Assembly (NCBI RefSeq): GCF_014203855.1
Contig: NZ_JACHJV010000001.1
Location: forward strand, 3,286,001 to 3,350,000
Length of the DNA stretch: 64,000 nt
Direction: 5' to 3'
Source of the DNA: Kitasatospora kifunensis
GTDB lineage: Bacteria > Actinomycetota > Actinomycetes > Streptomycetales > Streptomycetaceae
The position numbers and the translations under genes were made by a program. The notes under the pieces are model-generated. The model was not told the origin of the DNA. It made no database searches and saw only the letters and a program-made list of their open reading frames with translations. Each line of letters opens with the position of its first letter. Within the stretch, counting starts at the first letter, position 1. This document shows positions 34,924 to 43,759 of this stretch, in pieces.

Positions 34924-35685
34924 TCACGAGCCGATCTGGTACAGGGAGTGGGTCCAGGAGAAGGAGTCATTGCTGACGTAGTAGTTGTAGTCCGCCCAGT
35001 TGTAGCGGTTGTCCGAGGGCCACGGGTCGCCCCAGTAGACCCAGTTGTTGCTGGTGTCGTACCCGTACAGCACCTCCATGTGGCCGCCGCCCGAGGACCA
35101 CTGGATCCGGGTCTCGACCGGCCGGTTGTTGTTGATCTCGTTCTGCACGGTGCTGTAGTACAGGTACCCGGTGACGTAGTTGCCCGGGTTGATGCCGATC
35201 CAGCTCAGCGCGTTCTGCACATCGTCCAGCGCCGCCTGGCTGTTGGGGCAGGAGGAGCCGATGCTGCGACCGAACGCGGCGTTGCAGAACTGGTTCTGGC
35301 TGTAGTTGTAGCCGAACCAGCTGGCGATGGTGTCGCCGCTGGCCGCCCAGCACCAGTTGGAGTTCTGCTGCTGTTGCATGCCGATGTTGAGGGTCTTCCA
35401 GCTGCCGGCGTTGGGGGTGGCACTGAGGCCCGAGCTGGTACCGGCCGCGAACGCCGGGTGGTCCTGGGCGAGCCGACCGGACTGTGCGGGGACGCTTGGG
35501 GCAGCGGCGGCCGAGGCCGGGGAGCTGCTCGCAACGGTCAGCGCCGGAGCGAGCGCGGCCAGCGCGGCAACGGCAAGCGCCTTGCGCAGTCGGGGCGTTC
35601 TGAGCGACCTGGCCGTTCTGGACGGCCTGGCCGTTCCAAGCAGCCTGGCTGTTCCAAGCAGCCTGGCCGTTCTAAAAGATGGCAT
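34924..35685 (-). CDS. Secreted papain-like cysteine peptidase (C39/C70-like)
   Basis: 253 residues from ATG at 35685 with AAGGAGGA six bases upstream, so the start is firm. A long basic N-region with hexapeptide repeats (about 3-32) precedes the hydrophobic signal core (AVAALAALAPALTVA) and the cleavage region ASA. The catalytic Cys is in QQQQNSNWCWAASGDTI; the His is in GGGHMEVLYGYD; WGDPWP follows. This matches actinomycete papain-like peptidases of the staphopain/C39-like group. The repeated Arg-rich start is unusual for a signal peptide. Confidence 0.85.
   Translation of the reverse strand: MPSFRTARLLGTARLLGTARPSRTARSLRTPRLRKALAVAALAALAPALTVASSSPASAAAAPSVPAQSGRLAQDHPAFAAGTSSGLSATPNAGSWKTLNIGMQQQQNSNWCWAASGDTIASWFGYNYSQNQFCNAAFGRSIGSSCPNSQAALDDVQNALSWIGINPGNYVTGYLYYSTVQNEINNNRPVETRIQWSSGGGHMEVLYGYDTSNNWVYWGDPWPSDNRYNWADYNYYVSNDSFSWTHSLYQIGS
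35608..35679. repeat. Four 18-bp repeats encoding the peptidase N-region
   Basis: CCTGGCCGTTCCAAGCAG and three close variants in tandem (35608-35625, 35626-35643, 35644-35661, 35662-35679). In the gene they encode a repeated hexapeptide of the type LLGTAR, so they lengthen the basic start of the signal peptide without breaking the frame. Confidence 0.9.
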
Positions 35686-35962
35686 GGGCGTTTCCTCCTT
35701 GCGGACAAGCAGGGAAAGGAAGTGGGGGACACGCGAACCCCGCTGCCGTCGCGAGCGGCGATGGGGTGTGACCGAGCATCAGCCGTTGACCGTCCCTGGT
35801 CAACCGTGGTTCGGTGGCCCACAGGCCTGATGTGAACGGCGCCCTCCGCGTGTGAACGACAACCGGGCACCGGTCGCCGCAGGCCCTCGCAACGGGTGAC
35901 AAGGGCCGACGGAGGTGTGAATATTCACCACCACCGCCAGGCCCCGGGTTAGGGGGACCGCC

Positions 35963-36925
35963 ATGGGCCGATTGCCGGAGCGCACCACGCGGCGTGCCGT
36001 CCAGCCCGAACTCGCGACGGTGCTGCGCACCGGCCCGTTCCACCTCGCCCTGCGCACCGCCCTGAGCGCACGCGGCCTCGCCCTGCACCGGGTGCAACAG
36101 CACCTCGCCCAACGCGGCGTGCACGTCGGGGTGACCAGCCTCAGCTACTGGCAGCAGGGCAGAAGACGCCCCGAGCGGGCCGAATCCCTGCGCGCGGTAC
36201 GGGTCCTGGAGGAGGTGCTGGAACTGCCCGCGCACTCGCTCACCCGACTGCTCGGCCCGCGCCGGGTCGGCCCGGACGCCGGGGAGGGGCCGCCGGTGGC
36301 CACCCGCCCCTACCGCGACCTGATCGCCCCCGGCGACGCGGTGGACGGCCTGCTCGCCGAACTCCCCGGACCGCGCGACACCGACCTGCACACGGTGACC
36401 CACATCGAGCGGATCCGGGTCGGCCCCGACCGCCAACTCCTGCGCCGCGACTCGCAACACGCGGTGCGGGCCCACCGCGACGGCATCGACCGGTACTTGG
36501 CGATCCACCAGGGCGATCCCGGCTGCGACGTGTCGCAGGTGGTGGTGCGTGCCGAGGAGAACTGCCGTCCAGGGCGGATCAGACGCGACCCCGCCGCCCA
36601 ACTCGTCATCGCCGAACTGCTCCTGGACCGACGCCTGCGCACCGGTGAGACCCACCTGCTCGGCTACGGCTTCGACGACGCCCCCGCGCCGCAACCGAGC
36701 ACCGAGTACCTGCGCGGCTTCAACTCCGGCACCGGCCAGTACGTCCTGCAGGTCACCTTCCACCCGCAGGCTCTCCCGGTGCGCTGCCACCGCTTCGCCA
36801 GCAGCGCCCCCGGGTCGCTGCCCTACGAGAGCGAGGAACTCACCCTGGACGGGCACCACTGCGTGCACCTGATCGCCACCGGGCTGGCGCCCTGCCTGCT
36901 GGGGATCAGATGGGACTGGGACTGA
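35963..36925 (+). CDS. XRE-like DNA-binding protein
   Basis: 320 residues from ATG at 35963. The first 100 residues contain a helix-turn-helix: HLALRTALSARGLALHRVQQ, then GVTSLSYWQQGRRRPERAES and LRAVRVLEEVLELP. The C-terminal 200 residues have no recognised domain but an ordered beta-rich look (HTVTHIERIRVGPDRQL; VLQVTFHPQALPVRCHRF). Similar proteins are common in Streptomyces and of unknown target. It ends 20 bases into the convergent GNAT gene. Confidence 0.72.
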   Translation: MGRLPERTTRRAVQPELATVLRTGPFHLALRTALSARGLALHRVQQHLAQRGVHVGVTSLSYWQQGRRRPERAESLRAVRVLEEVLELPAHSLTRLLGPRRVGPDAGEGPPVATRPYRDLIAPGDAVDGLLAELPGPRDTDLHTVTHIERIRVGPDRQLLRRDSQHAVRAHRDGIDRYLAIHQGDPGCDVSQVVVRAEENCRPGRIRRDPAAQLVIAELLLDRRLRTGETHLLGYGFDDAPAPQPSTEYLRGFNSGTGQYVLQVTFHPQALPVRCHRFASSAPGSLPYESEELTLDGHHCVHLIATGLAPCLLGIRWDWD

Positions 36926-37775
36926 CGGCTGCCCGGACGACGAAGTCGAGGACCGCGTTGTCCTGCACCGGCCGGTATCCGATCTTCTGGTAGATCGAGT
37001 TGCTGACCGGGTTCGCCAGATCGGTGAAGAGCAGCACCTCCTGGGCCCCGCGCGCGATCGCCAGCGTCGAGACACCGGCCGTCACCGCGCTCGCGTAGCC
37101 GTGGCCGCGCTCCTCGGGCGGGGAGTAGACCGCGCCGATCCTGGACATGCCCGCCAGCACCGGGGAGGCGGCGGCCATCGAAACCGGCCTGCCCTGGTCC
37201 TCCCAGAGCAGGAGGTCGCCCTCGGCCGTGCGCCGGGCGACGATCTGCTCCAGCCGCCCCAGCTGCGTGGTCCCGGTCTCCGCCAGGAAGGCCTTCCACC
37301 AGCCGACCAGCAGCTCGTAGTCGCCCTGGTCGGCCGCCCGCAGCCGGCCCGACACCTGTGGCGGGGCCAACTCGCCCAGCCGGTAGAGCCGCAGGCGCTC
37401 CTTGACCTCGACCGCCACGCCGAACCGCTCGGCCCAGGCGGCGGCGAAGGCCTCGGCCGCCGCCCTCGCCCCCGACACACCGGCCAGCCCCTGCCACGCC
37501 TCGGCCGGCAGTGCCTGGGCCAGTTCGGTCGCGCGCTCGGGCGCCATCTCGCTGAGCCGCAGCGGCTGCGGCGGCGTCTGCACCCAGGCCGCGGTCACCG
37601 GTGCCTGCGCGCTCTGGCGCCACCAGCCGAAGCGCGGCGGCACGTTCGGGTCCCCACCGGCCGCGAGGTTGTGGAGGATGGTCAGCAGCGTGGTGTTCGC
37701 AGCCGGGTTGACGGCCAGGAACGGGCCCGCGTGGGCGCGGAACTCTTCCGGTGAGTCAGTCGATGTCCAGCTCAT
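36906..37775 (-). CDS. GNAT-family N-acetyltransferase (two-part)
   Basis: 289 residues from ATG at 37775. The acetyl-CoA motif is in IGAVYSPPEERGHGYASAVT with the later NPVSNSIYQKIGYRPV, both in the C-terminal half (about 145-289). The N-terminal half (about 1-140) resembles a degenerate acetyltransferase-like domain. Substrate unknown. A longer open frame upstream is not used because no ribosome site supports it. Confidence 0.85.
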   Translation of the reverse strand: MSWTSTDSPEEFRAHAGPFLAVNPAANTTLLTILHNLAAGGDPNVPPRFGWWRQSAQAPVTAAWVQTPPQPLRLSEMAPERATELAQALPAEAWQGLAGVSGARAAAEAFAAAWAERFGVAVEVKERLRLYRLGELAPPQVSGRLRAADQGDYELLVGWWKAFLAETGTTQLGRLEQIVARRTAEGDLLLWEDQGRPVSMAAASPVLAGMSRIGAVYSPPEERGHGYASAVTAGVSTLAIARGAQEVLLFTDLANPVSNSIYQKIGYRPVQDNAVLDFVVRAAVSPSPI

Positions 37776-37840
37776 CCACCGATCCTGCTGCACACCCCGA
37801 ACGGTGCGCACCCGGATTTCCGCCTCACCGCATGAGCGCC

Positions 37841-39910
37841 TCAGCGCAGGGTGGCCCCGAGCTGCTCGGCGAGCGCGGCCGGGTCCGCCGTCGGCGCCTG
37901 GCAGGCGAAGTGCCGGCAGACGTACGCCGCCGGCTCCCCGCCGAGCAGCGGACGACCCGCGAGCAACGGCACCTCCTGGCCCGCCGCCTCCAGGCCTGCC
38001 GCCTCCAGGTTCGGCGCACCGAGGGCCACCACCGCGCCGGGCGCGGTGGCCAGCAGCGCCACGCGGTGCAGCGCGGCCGTGCGCGGATCGTCCGCCGCGC
38101 CCACCACCGCGACCTCGCGCGGCCCGTCCAACAGCGCCTCGGCCGCCGCCAGGCCCCACCCGATGAACCGCGGCGCCTGTCCCGCCAGCGCACCGACCAC
38201 GCCCAACGCCCGCTCGGCAGCGGTGCGGTGACGCTCCGATCCGGTGTACGCGGCGTACGTCAGCAGCGCCTGCGCGGCGGCCGTCCAGCCCGACGGGGTG
38301 GCGTTGTCGGTCGGGTCCTGCGGACGGCGGATCAGCTCCTCGGCGTCATCCGCCGTGTCGTACAGGCTTCCTGACGTCTCGTCGGCGAAGTGCTTGAGCA
38401 CCGTGTCCAGCAACCCGCCCGCGAGCCCCAGCCACTCGGCCTCGCCCGTCACCGCGTACAGCGCGAGGAACCCCTCGGCCACATCGGCGTAGTCCTCCAA
38501 CACGCCCGCGTTGGCCCCCGCGCGGCCGTCCCGCGAGGTGCGCAACAACCGCCCGTGCGAGGTGAGATGGACGCTCAGCAGCAGGTCGGCGGCGCGCTCC
38601 GCGGCGGCCAGCAGGTCCGGGCGGTCCAGCAGCGCCGCGCACTCGGCGAGCGCGGCGATCGCCAGGCCGTTCCAGGCGGCCACCACCTTGTCGTCCCGGG
38701 CCGGTGCGGGACGCTCGGCCCGCGCCGCCAACAGCGCGGCCCGCACCCGGCGGTAACCCTCCACCTCGGCCGGGTCCTTGAGCAACTGCAGCACCGAGGC
38801 GCCCTCTTCGAAGGTCCCCTGCTCGGTCACCGTGAACAGCTCGGCCGCCAGCGCGCCGTCCGCCTCGCCCAACACCCGAGCCAACTCCCCCGGCGTCCAG
38901 ACGTAGTACGCGCCCTCCCGGTGCGCCCCGTGCTCGTCCTCGCTGTCGGCATCCAGCGCCGAGGCGAACCCGCCCTCGGGCGTGCCCAGTTCGCGCACCA
39001 GGAAGTCCGCCGTCTCCAGCGCGATCCGCCGGGCCTGCTCGTCCCCCGTGGCCCGCCACAGGTGCAGGTACACCCGGATCAGCAGCGCGTTGTCCGAGAG
39101 CATCTTCTCGAAGTGCGGCACCACCCAGCTCGCGTCCACCGAGTACCGCGCGAACCCGCCGCCGAGCTGGTCGTAGAGGCCACCGCGCGCCATCGCCTCG
39201 GCCGTGCGCGTCACCATCTCCAGCGCCACCTCGGACCCGGTGCGCGCGTGGTGGCGCAGCAGGAACTCCAGCGCCATGGCCGGCGGGAACTTCGGCGCCC
39301 CGCCGAAACCGCCACGCGTCGCATCGAAGCTCCGGCTCAGCCCCGCCAGGGCCTGGTGCAACTCCGCCTCCCCGGGCGCGGCCAGCCCCGCCCCGGCCCC
39401 GTACACCCCGGCCCGCTCCGCCAACTCCGCCCGAATCCGCGCCGCAACCTCCGCCACCTCCTCCCGCCGCTCCCGCCAGGCGGCCACCACGCCCTCCAGC
39501 ACCTGCCCGAAGGACGGCATCCCGTGCCGCGGCTCGGGCGGAAAGTACGTCCCGAAGTAGAACGGCTCCTTGTCCGGCGTCAGGAACACCGTCATCGGCC
39601 ACCCACCCTGCCCGGTGGCCGCCTGCACCGCCTCCATGTACACGGCATCGACGTCCGGCCGCTCCTCGCGGTCCACCTTCACCGCGACGAAGTGCTCGTT
39701 GAGGTAGGCAGCGCTCACTTCGTCCTCGAAGGATTCGCTTGCCATCACATGACACCAGTGGCACGCTGCGTAGCCGACCGACAGCAGAACGGGTACGTTG
39801 CGGCGCCTGGCCTCCTCGAACGCCTCCGGCCCCCAGGGCCACCAGTCGACGGGGTTGTCGGCATGCTGCAACAGGTACGGGGAGGTGGCGTGCACGAGTC
39901 GGTTGGCCAT
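37841..39910 (-). CDS. DUF255 thioredoxin-domain protein (YyaL/SSP411-like)
   Basis: 689 residues from ATG at 39910. The N-terminal thioredoxin-like domain starts [20 protein letters not shown] and has the CxxC-like motif [16 protein letters not shown]. The large rest is an (alpha/alpha)6 barrel like N-acylglucosamine epimerases. The family is universal, usually about 650-690 residues, and its reaction is not established. Monocistronic. Confidence 0.92.
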   Translation of the reverse strand: MANRLVHATSPYLLQHADNPVDWWPWGPEAFEEARRRNVPVLLSVGYAACHWCHVMASESFEDEVSAAYLNEHFVAVKVDREERPDVDAVYMEAVQAATGQGGWPMTVFLTPDKEPFYFGTYFPPEPRHGMPSFGQVLEGVVAAWRERREEVAEVAARIRAELAERAGVYGAGAGLAAPGEAELHQALAGLSRSFDATRGGFGGAPKFPPAMALEFLLRHHARTGSEVALEMVTRTAEAMARGGLYDQLGGGFARYSVDASWVVPHFEKMLSDNALLIRVYLHLWRATGDEQARRIALETADFLVRELGTPEGGFASALDADSEDEHGAHREGAYYVWTPGELARVLGEADGALAAELFTVTEQGTFEEGASVLQLLKDPAEVEGYRRVRAALLAARAERPAPARDDKVVAAWNGLAIAALAECAALLDRPDLLAAAERAADLLLSVHLTSHGRLLRTSRDGRAGANAGVLEDYADVAEGFLALYAVTGEAEWLGLAGGLLDTVLKHFADETSGSLYDTADDAEELIRRPQDPTDNATPSGWTAAAQALLTYAAYTGSERHRTAAERALGVVGALAGQAPRFIGWGLAAAEALLDGPREVAVVGAADDPRTAALHRVALLATAPGAVVALGAPNLEAAGLEAAGQEVPLLAGRPLLGGEPAAYVCRHFACQAPTADPAALAEQLGATLR

Positions 39911-40027
39911 GCCTCATGATCCCGCACTCCCCACGCCCTGCCCGCCCGCGACACTTCGCCTCCCGCCCGGCCGGGGCACTCCGCGAGCGTCGACCGAAAT
40001 CACATCGGGCAATGGGACACTGGGACC

Positions 40028-40483
40028 ATGCGAGCCGCGCCCCCTTCCAGCCCCAAGGTCTCGGCCCGGATGAGTCGACAGACCAACCGGGACACCGGCG
40101 CCGAACTGGCGGTGCGACAGCTTCTCCACGCCTCCGGGTACCGCTACCGGACCCACTATCCGGTGCCGGGCATGCGTAGACGCAAGATCGACATCGCGTT
40201 CACGCGCGCCAAACTGGCCGTCCTCGTCGACGGCTGCTTCTGGCACGGTTGCCCCGAGCACGCCACCAGCCCCAAGGCGAACGCGGAATGGTGGCGGCAG
40301 AAACTCGACCGCAACATCGAGCGGGACCGGGAGACGACCGCACAGCTGCTGGCCGAGGGTTGGACGGTCATGCGCTTCTGGGAACACGAGTCACCGGACG
40401 CCGTCATGCACCAGGTGGCCGCAACCGTCGATCGGGAGAAGGCAGACAGGCGGAAGCGACCCACAGAACGCGGCAACCGCTGA
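40028..40483 (+). CDS. vsr: Very short patch repair (Vsr) endonuclease
   Basis: 151-residue nuclease that nicks at T:G mismatches made by deamination of 5-methylcytosine. SRQTNRDTGAELAVRQLLHA opens the domain; KIDIAFTRAKLAVLVDGCFWHGCPEH carries the catalytic Asp and the zinc-binding Cys/His residues (shown here as one motif; key residues D, C, H, C, H). It lies 111 bases before a C5-cytosine methyltransferase gene, the usual pairing. First gene of the defence island. Confidence 0.95.
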   Translation: MRAAPPSSPKVSARMSRQTNRDTGAELAVRQLLHASGYRYRTHYPVPGMRRRKIDIAFTRAKLAVLVDGCFWHGCPEHATSPKANAEWWRQKLDRNIERDRETTAQLLAEGWTVMRFWEHESPDAVMHQVAATVDREKADRRKRPTERGNR

Positions 40484-40594
40484 GCGGACCACACCTACCG
40501 GGGGCGATCCGCACAGGCACGCCGTCCGCCCGCCGGGTGGACCGAGCCACACCGCCGCCCCCCGAGACCGCACTGCCGGCTACACTTCAGCCCT

Positions 40595-41914
40595 ATGAAC
40601 AGCCCGGGAGCACAGGTTCACCATCTCGACGGAATCCGGATCCTGGACCTCTTCGCGGGTCCTGGTGGACTCGACGTGGCCGCGCATTTCCTGGGCTTCA
40701 AGAGCATTGGGATCGAGTGGGACCGCAACGCCTGCGAAACGCGCTACGCGGCGGGCCTGCCGACTGTTCACGCCGACGTCAGCGTCATGCGTGAGACCCG
40801 CTTCGACGAGATCCCCAAGTCGGTCGACGTACTCGCCGGCGGACCACCCTGTCAGTCCTTCTCCGTCGCCGGAAGCGGCGCGGGGCGGGCAGCGCTGAGC
40901 ACGGTGAAGGAATTCATCCACCGTCTTGTGGAGGGGGAGGACGAGACCAAGATCGACGAGGATCTCCACTCTCTCGGCAAGGACCCACGCACCGCCTTGG
41001 TCCTGGAGCCCCTCCGCTGGCTCCTCAAGGCGATCGAGACACCGGACCGCGACCCGTACAAGGTGATCGTGCTGGAACAGGTGCCTGCGGTCCTACCTCT
41101 CTGGGAGGTCTACGCGAAGCTTCTGCGCGGTGGTGAGGGACGTCTCCAGGGCGTCAAGTATGAAGCCGAGTGTTGGGAGCTGAAGACCGAGCAGTTCGGG
41201 GTCCCCCAGACGCGTACCCGTGCCGTACTCGTCGCCCGACTCCCGGGACACGGAGGCATCGAACCGATCGAAACAACTCATCTTCCTTTCGCCCTGCACC
41301 GCGGAAAGCGCCGCGCTCCCCAGCCCGAGATGCTCCCGACCGATTCCGCGATTCCCGGCGCCAAGCAGCCCTGGATCTCCATGGCGGAGGCGCTCGAGGC
41401 GGCGAGCGGGCTGACCAACTCCCACGTGGACACGTCCCGTTTCAGGTCCGAAGACGGGACCAAGTTCTTCGTCGTCTCGAACTACGGTTCCGGCGGCGAT
41501 CCGAAAAAACGAGGCCGCCGCCTGTCCTCCGAGCCGGCCTTCACGGTCACCGGGAAGATCTCCCGGAACAGGGTGTACAGGAGCGAGACGGAGTACGAGG
41601 CCGCGAAGCCCGATCGCTTCACCATCGCCGAGTCAGGAGTGCTCCAGACCTTCCCGCACAACTTCCCTTGGTCGGGGAACGACCAGGCGCAGCAGGTGGG
41701 CAATGCGGTGCCTCCCCGACTCGGCATGCATGTTCTCAGCAGAGCACTGCGTGGCACCGCCCCCTCGGACGACGAGTTGGCGGCCCTGGAAACCTGGTCG
41801 ACCGTGCCACGGGCCACCACCGAAGAGCTGCGCGTGATCGGCTGCGGCGACGAGAGCCAGTGCCCGCAGGACGAGCACAAGGTCACTCGAGGTCGCCGGA
41901 AGCCTGCCCCCTGA
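40595..41914 (+). CDS. DNA (cytosine-5-)-methyltransferase
   Basis: 439-residue C5 methyltransferase. Motif I ILDLFAGPGGLDVAAHFLGF; motif IV GGPPCQSFSVAG with the catalytic Cys; motif VI appears as LEQVPAVLPL, with Glu kept but Gln in place of the usual Asn of ENV; motif VIII QTRTRAVLVAR; motif X GNAVPP. A helical insert follows motif IV (STVKEFIHRLVEGEDETKID). It makes self-DNA distinguishable for the island and resembles the DrmMII role in class 2 DISARM. Its 3' end overlaps the convergent DUF6339 gene by 32 bases. Confidence 0.95.
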   Translation: MNSPGAQVHHLDGIRILDLFAGPGGLDVAAHFLGFKSIGIEWDRNACETRYAAGLPTVHADVSVMRETRFDEIPKSVDVLAGGPPCQSFSVAGSGAGRAALSTVKEFIHRLVEGEDETKIDEDLHSLGKDPRTALVLEPLRWLLKAIETPDRDPYKVIVLEQVPAVLPLWEVYAKLLRGGEGRLQGVKYEAECWELKTEQFGVPQTRTRAVLVARLPGHGGIEPIETTHLPFALHRGKRRAPQPEMLPTDSAIPGAKQPWISMAEALEAASGLTNSHVDTSRFRSEDGTKFFVVSNYGSGGDPKKRGRRLSSEPAFTVTGKISRNRVYRSETEYEAAKPDRFTIAESGVLQTFPHNFPWSGNDQAQQVGNAVPPRLGMHVLSRALRGTAPSDDELAALETWSTVPRATTEELRVIGCGDESQCPQDEHKVTRGRRKPAP

Positions 41915-42770
41915 CCTGCGCATCTGCGAACATCTCCGCGAAGTGGGCGGCAAGGCTCCGAACCGCCCCTTCCGGGACCGGCTCCTCTTCCGGACCCTCC
42001 GGAAGGCTGTTGCGGGGGGACGGAAGTGCCGATTCAGCTGCCTCGATCCACTCGCGGAGGGGCTCCCCGTCACGCTCCACGTCCGGAGCGATGACGTCGT
42101 ACATCAATGTCGCCGCTGCGGCGTTGACCGCGGGTGTCAGGGCGTTGACCTCGCGGCCGGTCCGCACGGTCCCGTTCTCCAGGAGGTGGACCAGGGCAAG
42201 AGCCGTCGGCCGGTGATCGATGACGTCGAGTCGCAGAGCGGAATTGAGCATGTCCTGGTTGCCACAGGCCACGACGACCGGTCGGTAGTCCGAGCCGTCA
42301 CGGAAGAGTTCGGCCGCCCACCACAGACGGGCGAACGCCTGCTTGTAGTGCGCACCGACAAACTTGTCCCGGGCCACGCGCCGGCGCGAACCGTCGACCT
42401 TCGGCTCGGGCAGATGCCGCCAGACGACGTAGTCCGGCGCAACCCCGAGGGACAGGTAGGTCCAGAGTCCTTTCTCGGCCGCCTCTCGACGCGTCAATCG
42501 CAGAGTCTCGTGCAGACGCGGCGCCAGCCATGCGTCCGCCGCCGTGGGCCGCTCGGCCTGGAACCTGTGCAGAGCGTCATCGATCAGAGCGCGTACGCGA
42601 TCCAAGCGCAGCCGCGCATCGCCGCCCGCCAGCGGCTCGGCAACCTTGTTCAGTGCGATGGAAGGGACGTCCTCGCGTCCCTCGAGCAAACCCGTGGAGA
42701 CGAAATCGGCAGCCTGCACATCGGAGAGCAGCGCCAGCCGTTCCGGCAGGTACTCGGGGCGGGAAGTCAC
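41883..42770 (-). CDS. DUF6339-family protein of the defence island
   Basis: 295 residues from ATG at 42770, overlapping the upstream stop in ATGA. Conserved-looking parts are GLWTYLSLGVAPDYVVWRHL, FVGAHYKQAFARLWWAAELF and CGNQDMLNSALRL. I assign it to DUF6339 from memory of this pattern; such proteins accompany methyltransferase and GHKL genes in actinomycete defence loci. No catalytic motif is evident. Third gene of the sigma-GHKL operon. Confidence 0.75.
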   Translation of the reverse strand: MTSRPEYLPERLALLSDVQAADFVSTGLLEGREDVPSIALNKVAEPLAGGDARLRLDRVRALIDDALHRFQAERPTAADAWLAPRLHETLRLTRREAAEKGLWTYLSLGVAPDYVVWRHLPEPKVDGSRRRVARDKFVGAHYKQAFARLWWAAELFRDGSDYRPVVVACGNQDMLNSALRLDVIDHRPTALALVHLLENGTVRTGREVNALTPAVNAAAATLMYDVIAPDVERDGEPLREWIEAAESALPSPRNSLPEGPEEEPVPEGAVRSLAAHFAEMFADAQVRGQASGDLE

Positions 42771-43759
42771 GCGTGGGCCTCCTGATCAAGTCGTTCGATG
42801 TCGCGGACGGTGGCGGCCAACGCCTGGGGAACCTCGGCTCGGCGTGCGGCCGCGTACTGGATGCGGGGCTGTAGATCCGTCCAGCTCCCCTCTCCGGTGC
42901 GCCGGACGTGCACCTCGCGGAGAGCATCCTCCTCCGATCTCCCGGGGACGATGTCCGGGAGCATCTCGCGGAGCACCGCACCTCGCCAGTCGGGCGGGAA
43001 TAGCGGGGTACCGTCTTCCTCGACCTCCAGATCGCCGATGGCAGTGTGGAAGACGGCGGTCCACACATCTGCGCACATCTGGGCCAACAGCATCTCGCCC
43101 ACCAGGCTCTCCAACTTCGAGCCCTGGCCCTGGACGAGTTCCACAAGGCCCTCGAAATCGGAGTTCAGGCGTACGGTGGGCATCCGCCCGGAGGTGTCCA
43201 CCATCCAAGGCGCGTCCCGGAAGCTCCGCAACCACTCGGCGCTCCGGGCGAAGCTGACCGTGCTGACATCGAGTTGGCGATCTCTGAGCGGAACATCGGA
43301 TGTCACATCGATCAGCCACTCCTGGTCGGTGGAGGCGATGACCCGGCCCGCCACCCCGCCGACCGTGGCCACCACGTGCACAGCCAGGGAAGCTCGGTCC
43401 AGGTGATCGGCCCGGTCGAGTTCGATCTCCCCCGTCCACTCCTTGCCGCCCTCCGTACCGGGCTCCAAACGGGCAACAGTACGGGCGTTCGTGGCACCCT
43501 CCGTCAGAACGGCGACGACCGCGACCTCGGACCAGTGACCCTTCATCTCGATCTCGGAAGCGGGTACGGTCGCCGTCAGCGCGATCCTGGCCCGCTGCCA
43601 GTTGTCACGCTCGGCCCTGCCGAGTGCCACGACCTGCTCGACGACCGAATACCCCTTGGTGTCCAGCTGCTCACGGTAGCCACCGGGGCCGCGCAGCCGC
43701 ACGGCCGTGACTCGCGCCGTCACGGCGCCGGTCAGACGATGGTACGGGTAGGCCTTCAT
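42767..43759 (-). CDS. Unknown protein of the sigma-GHKL operon
   Basis: 330 residues from ATG at 43759. The N-terminal half is rich in beta strands (ARIALTATVPASEIEMKGHW; SLAVHVVATVGGVAGRVIAS), the C-terminal half helical and acidic (LVGEMLLAQMCADVWTAVFH; DWRGAVLREMLPDIVPG). No signal peptide, membrane segment or known catalytic motif. Both ends overlap their neighbours in ATGA, so it is translated with the sigma-GHKL and DUF6339 proteins and probably forms a complex with them. Confidence 0.8.
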   Translation of the reverse strand: MKAYPYHRLTGAVTARVTAVRLRGPGGYREQLDTKGYSVVEQVVALGRAERDNWQRARIALTATVPASEIEMKGHWSEVAVVAVLTEGATNARTVARLEPGTEGGKEWTGEIELDRADHLDRASLAVHVVATVGGVAGRVIASTDQEWLIDVTSDVPLRDRQLDVSTVSFARSAEWLRSFRDAPWMVDTSGRMPTVRLNSDFEGLVELVQGQGSKLESLVGEMLLAQMCADVWTAVFHTAIGDLEVEEDGTPLFPPDWRGAVLREMLPDIVPGRSEEDALREVHVRRTGEGSWTDLQPRIQYAAARRAEVPQALAATVRDIERLDQEAHA

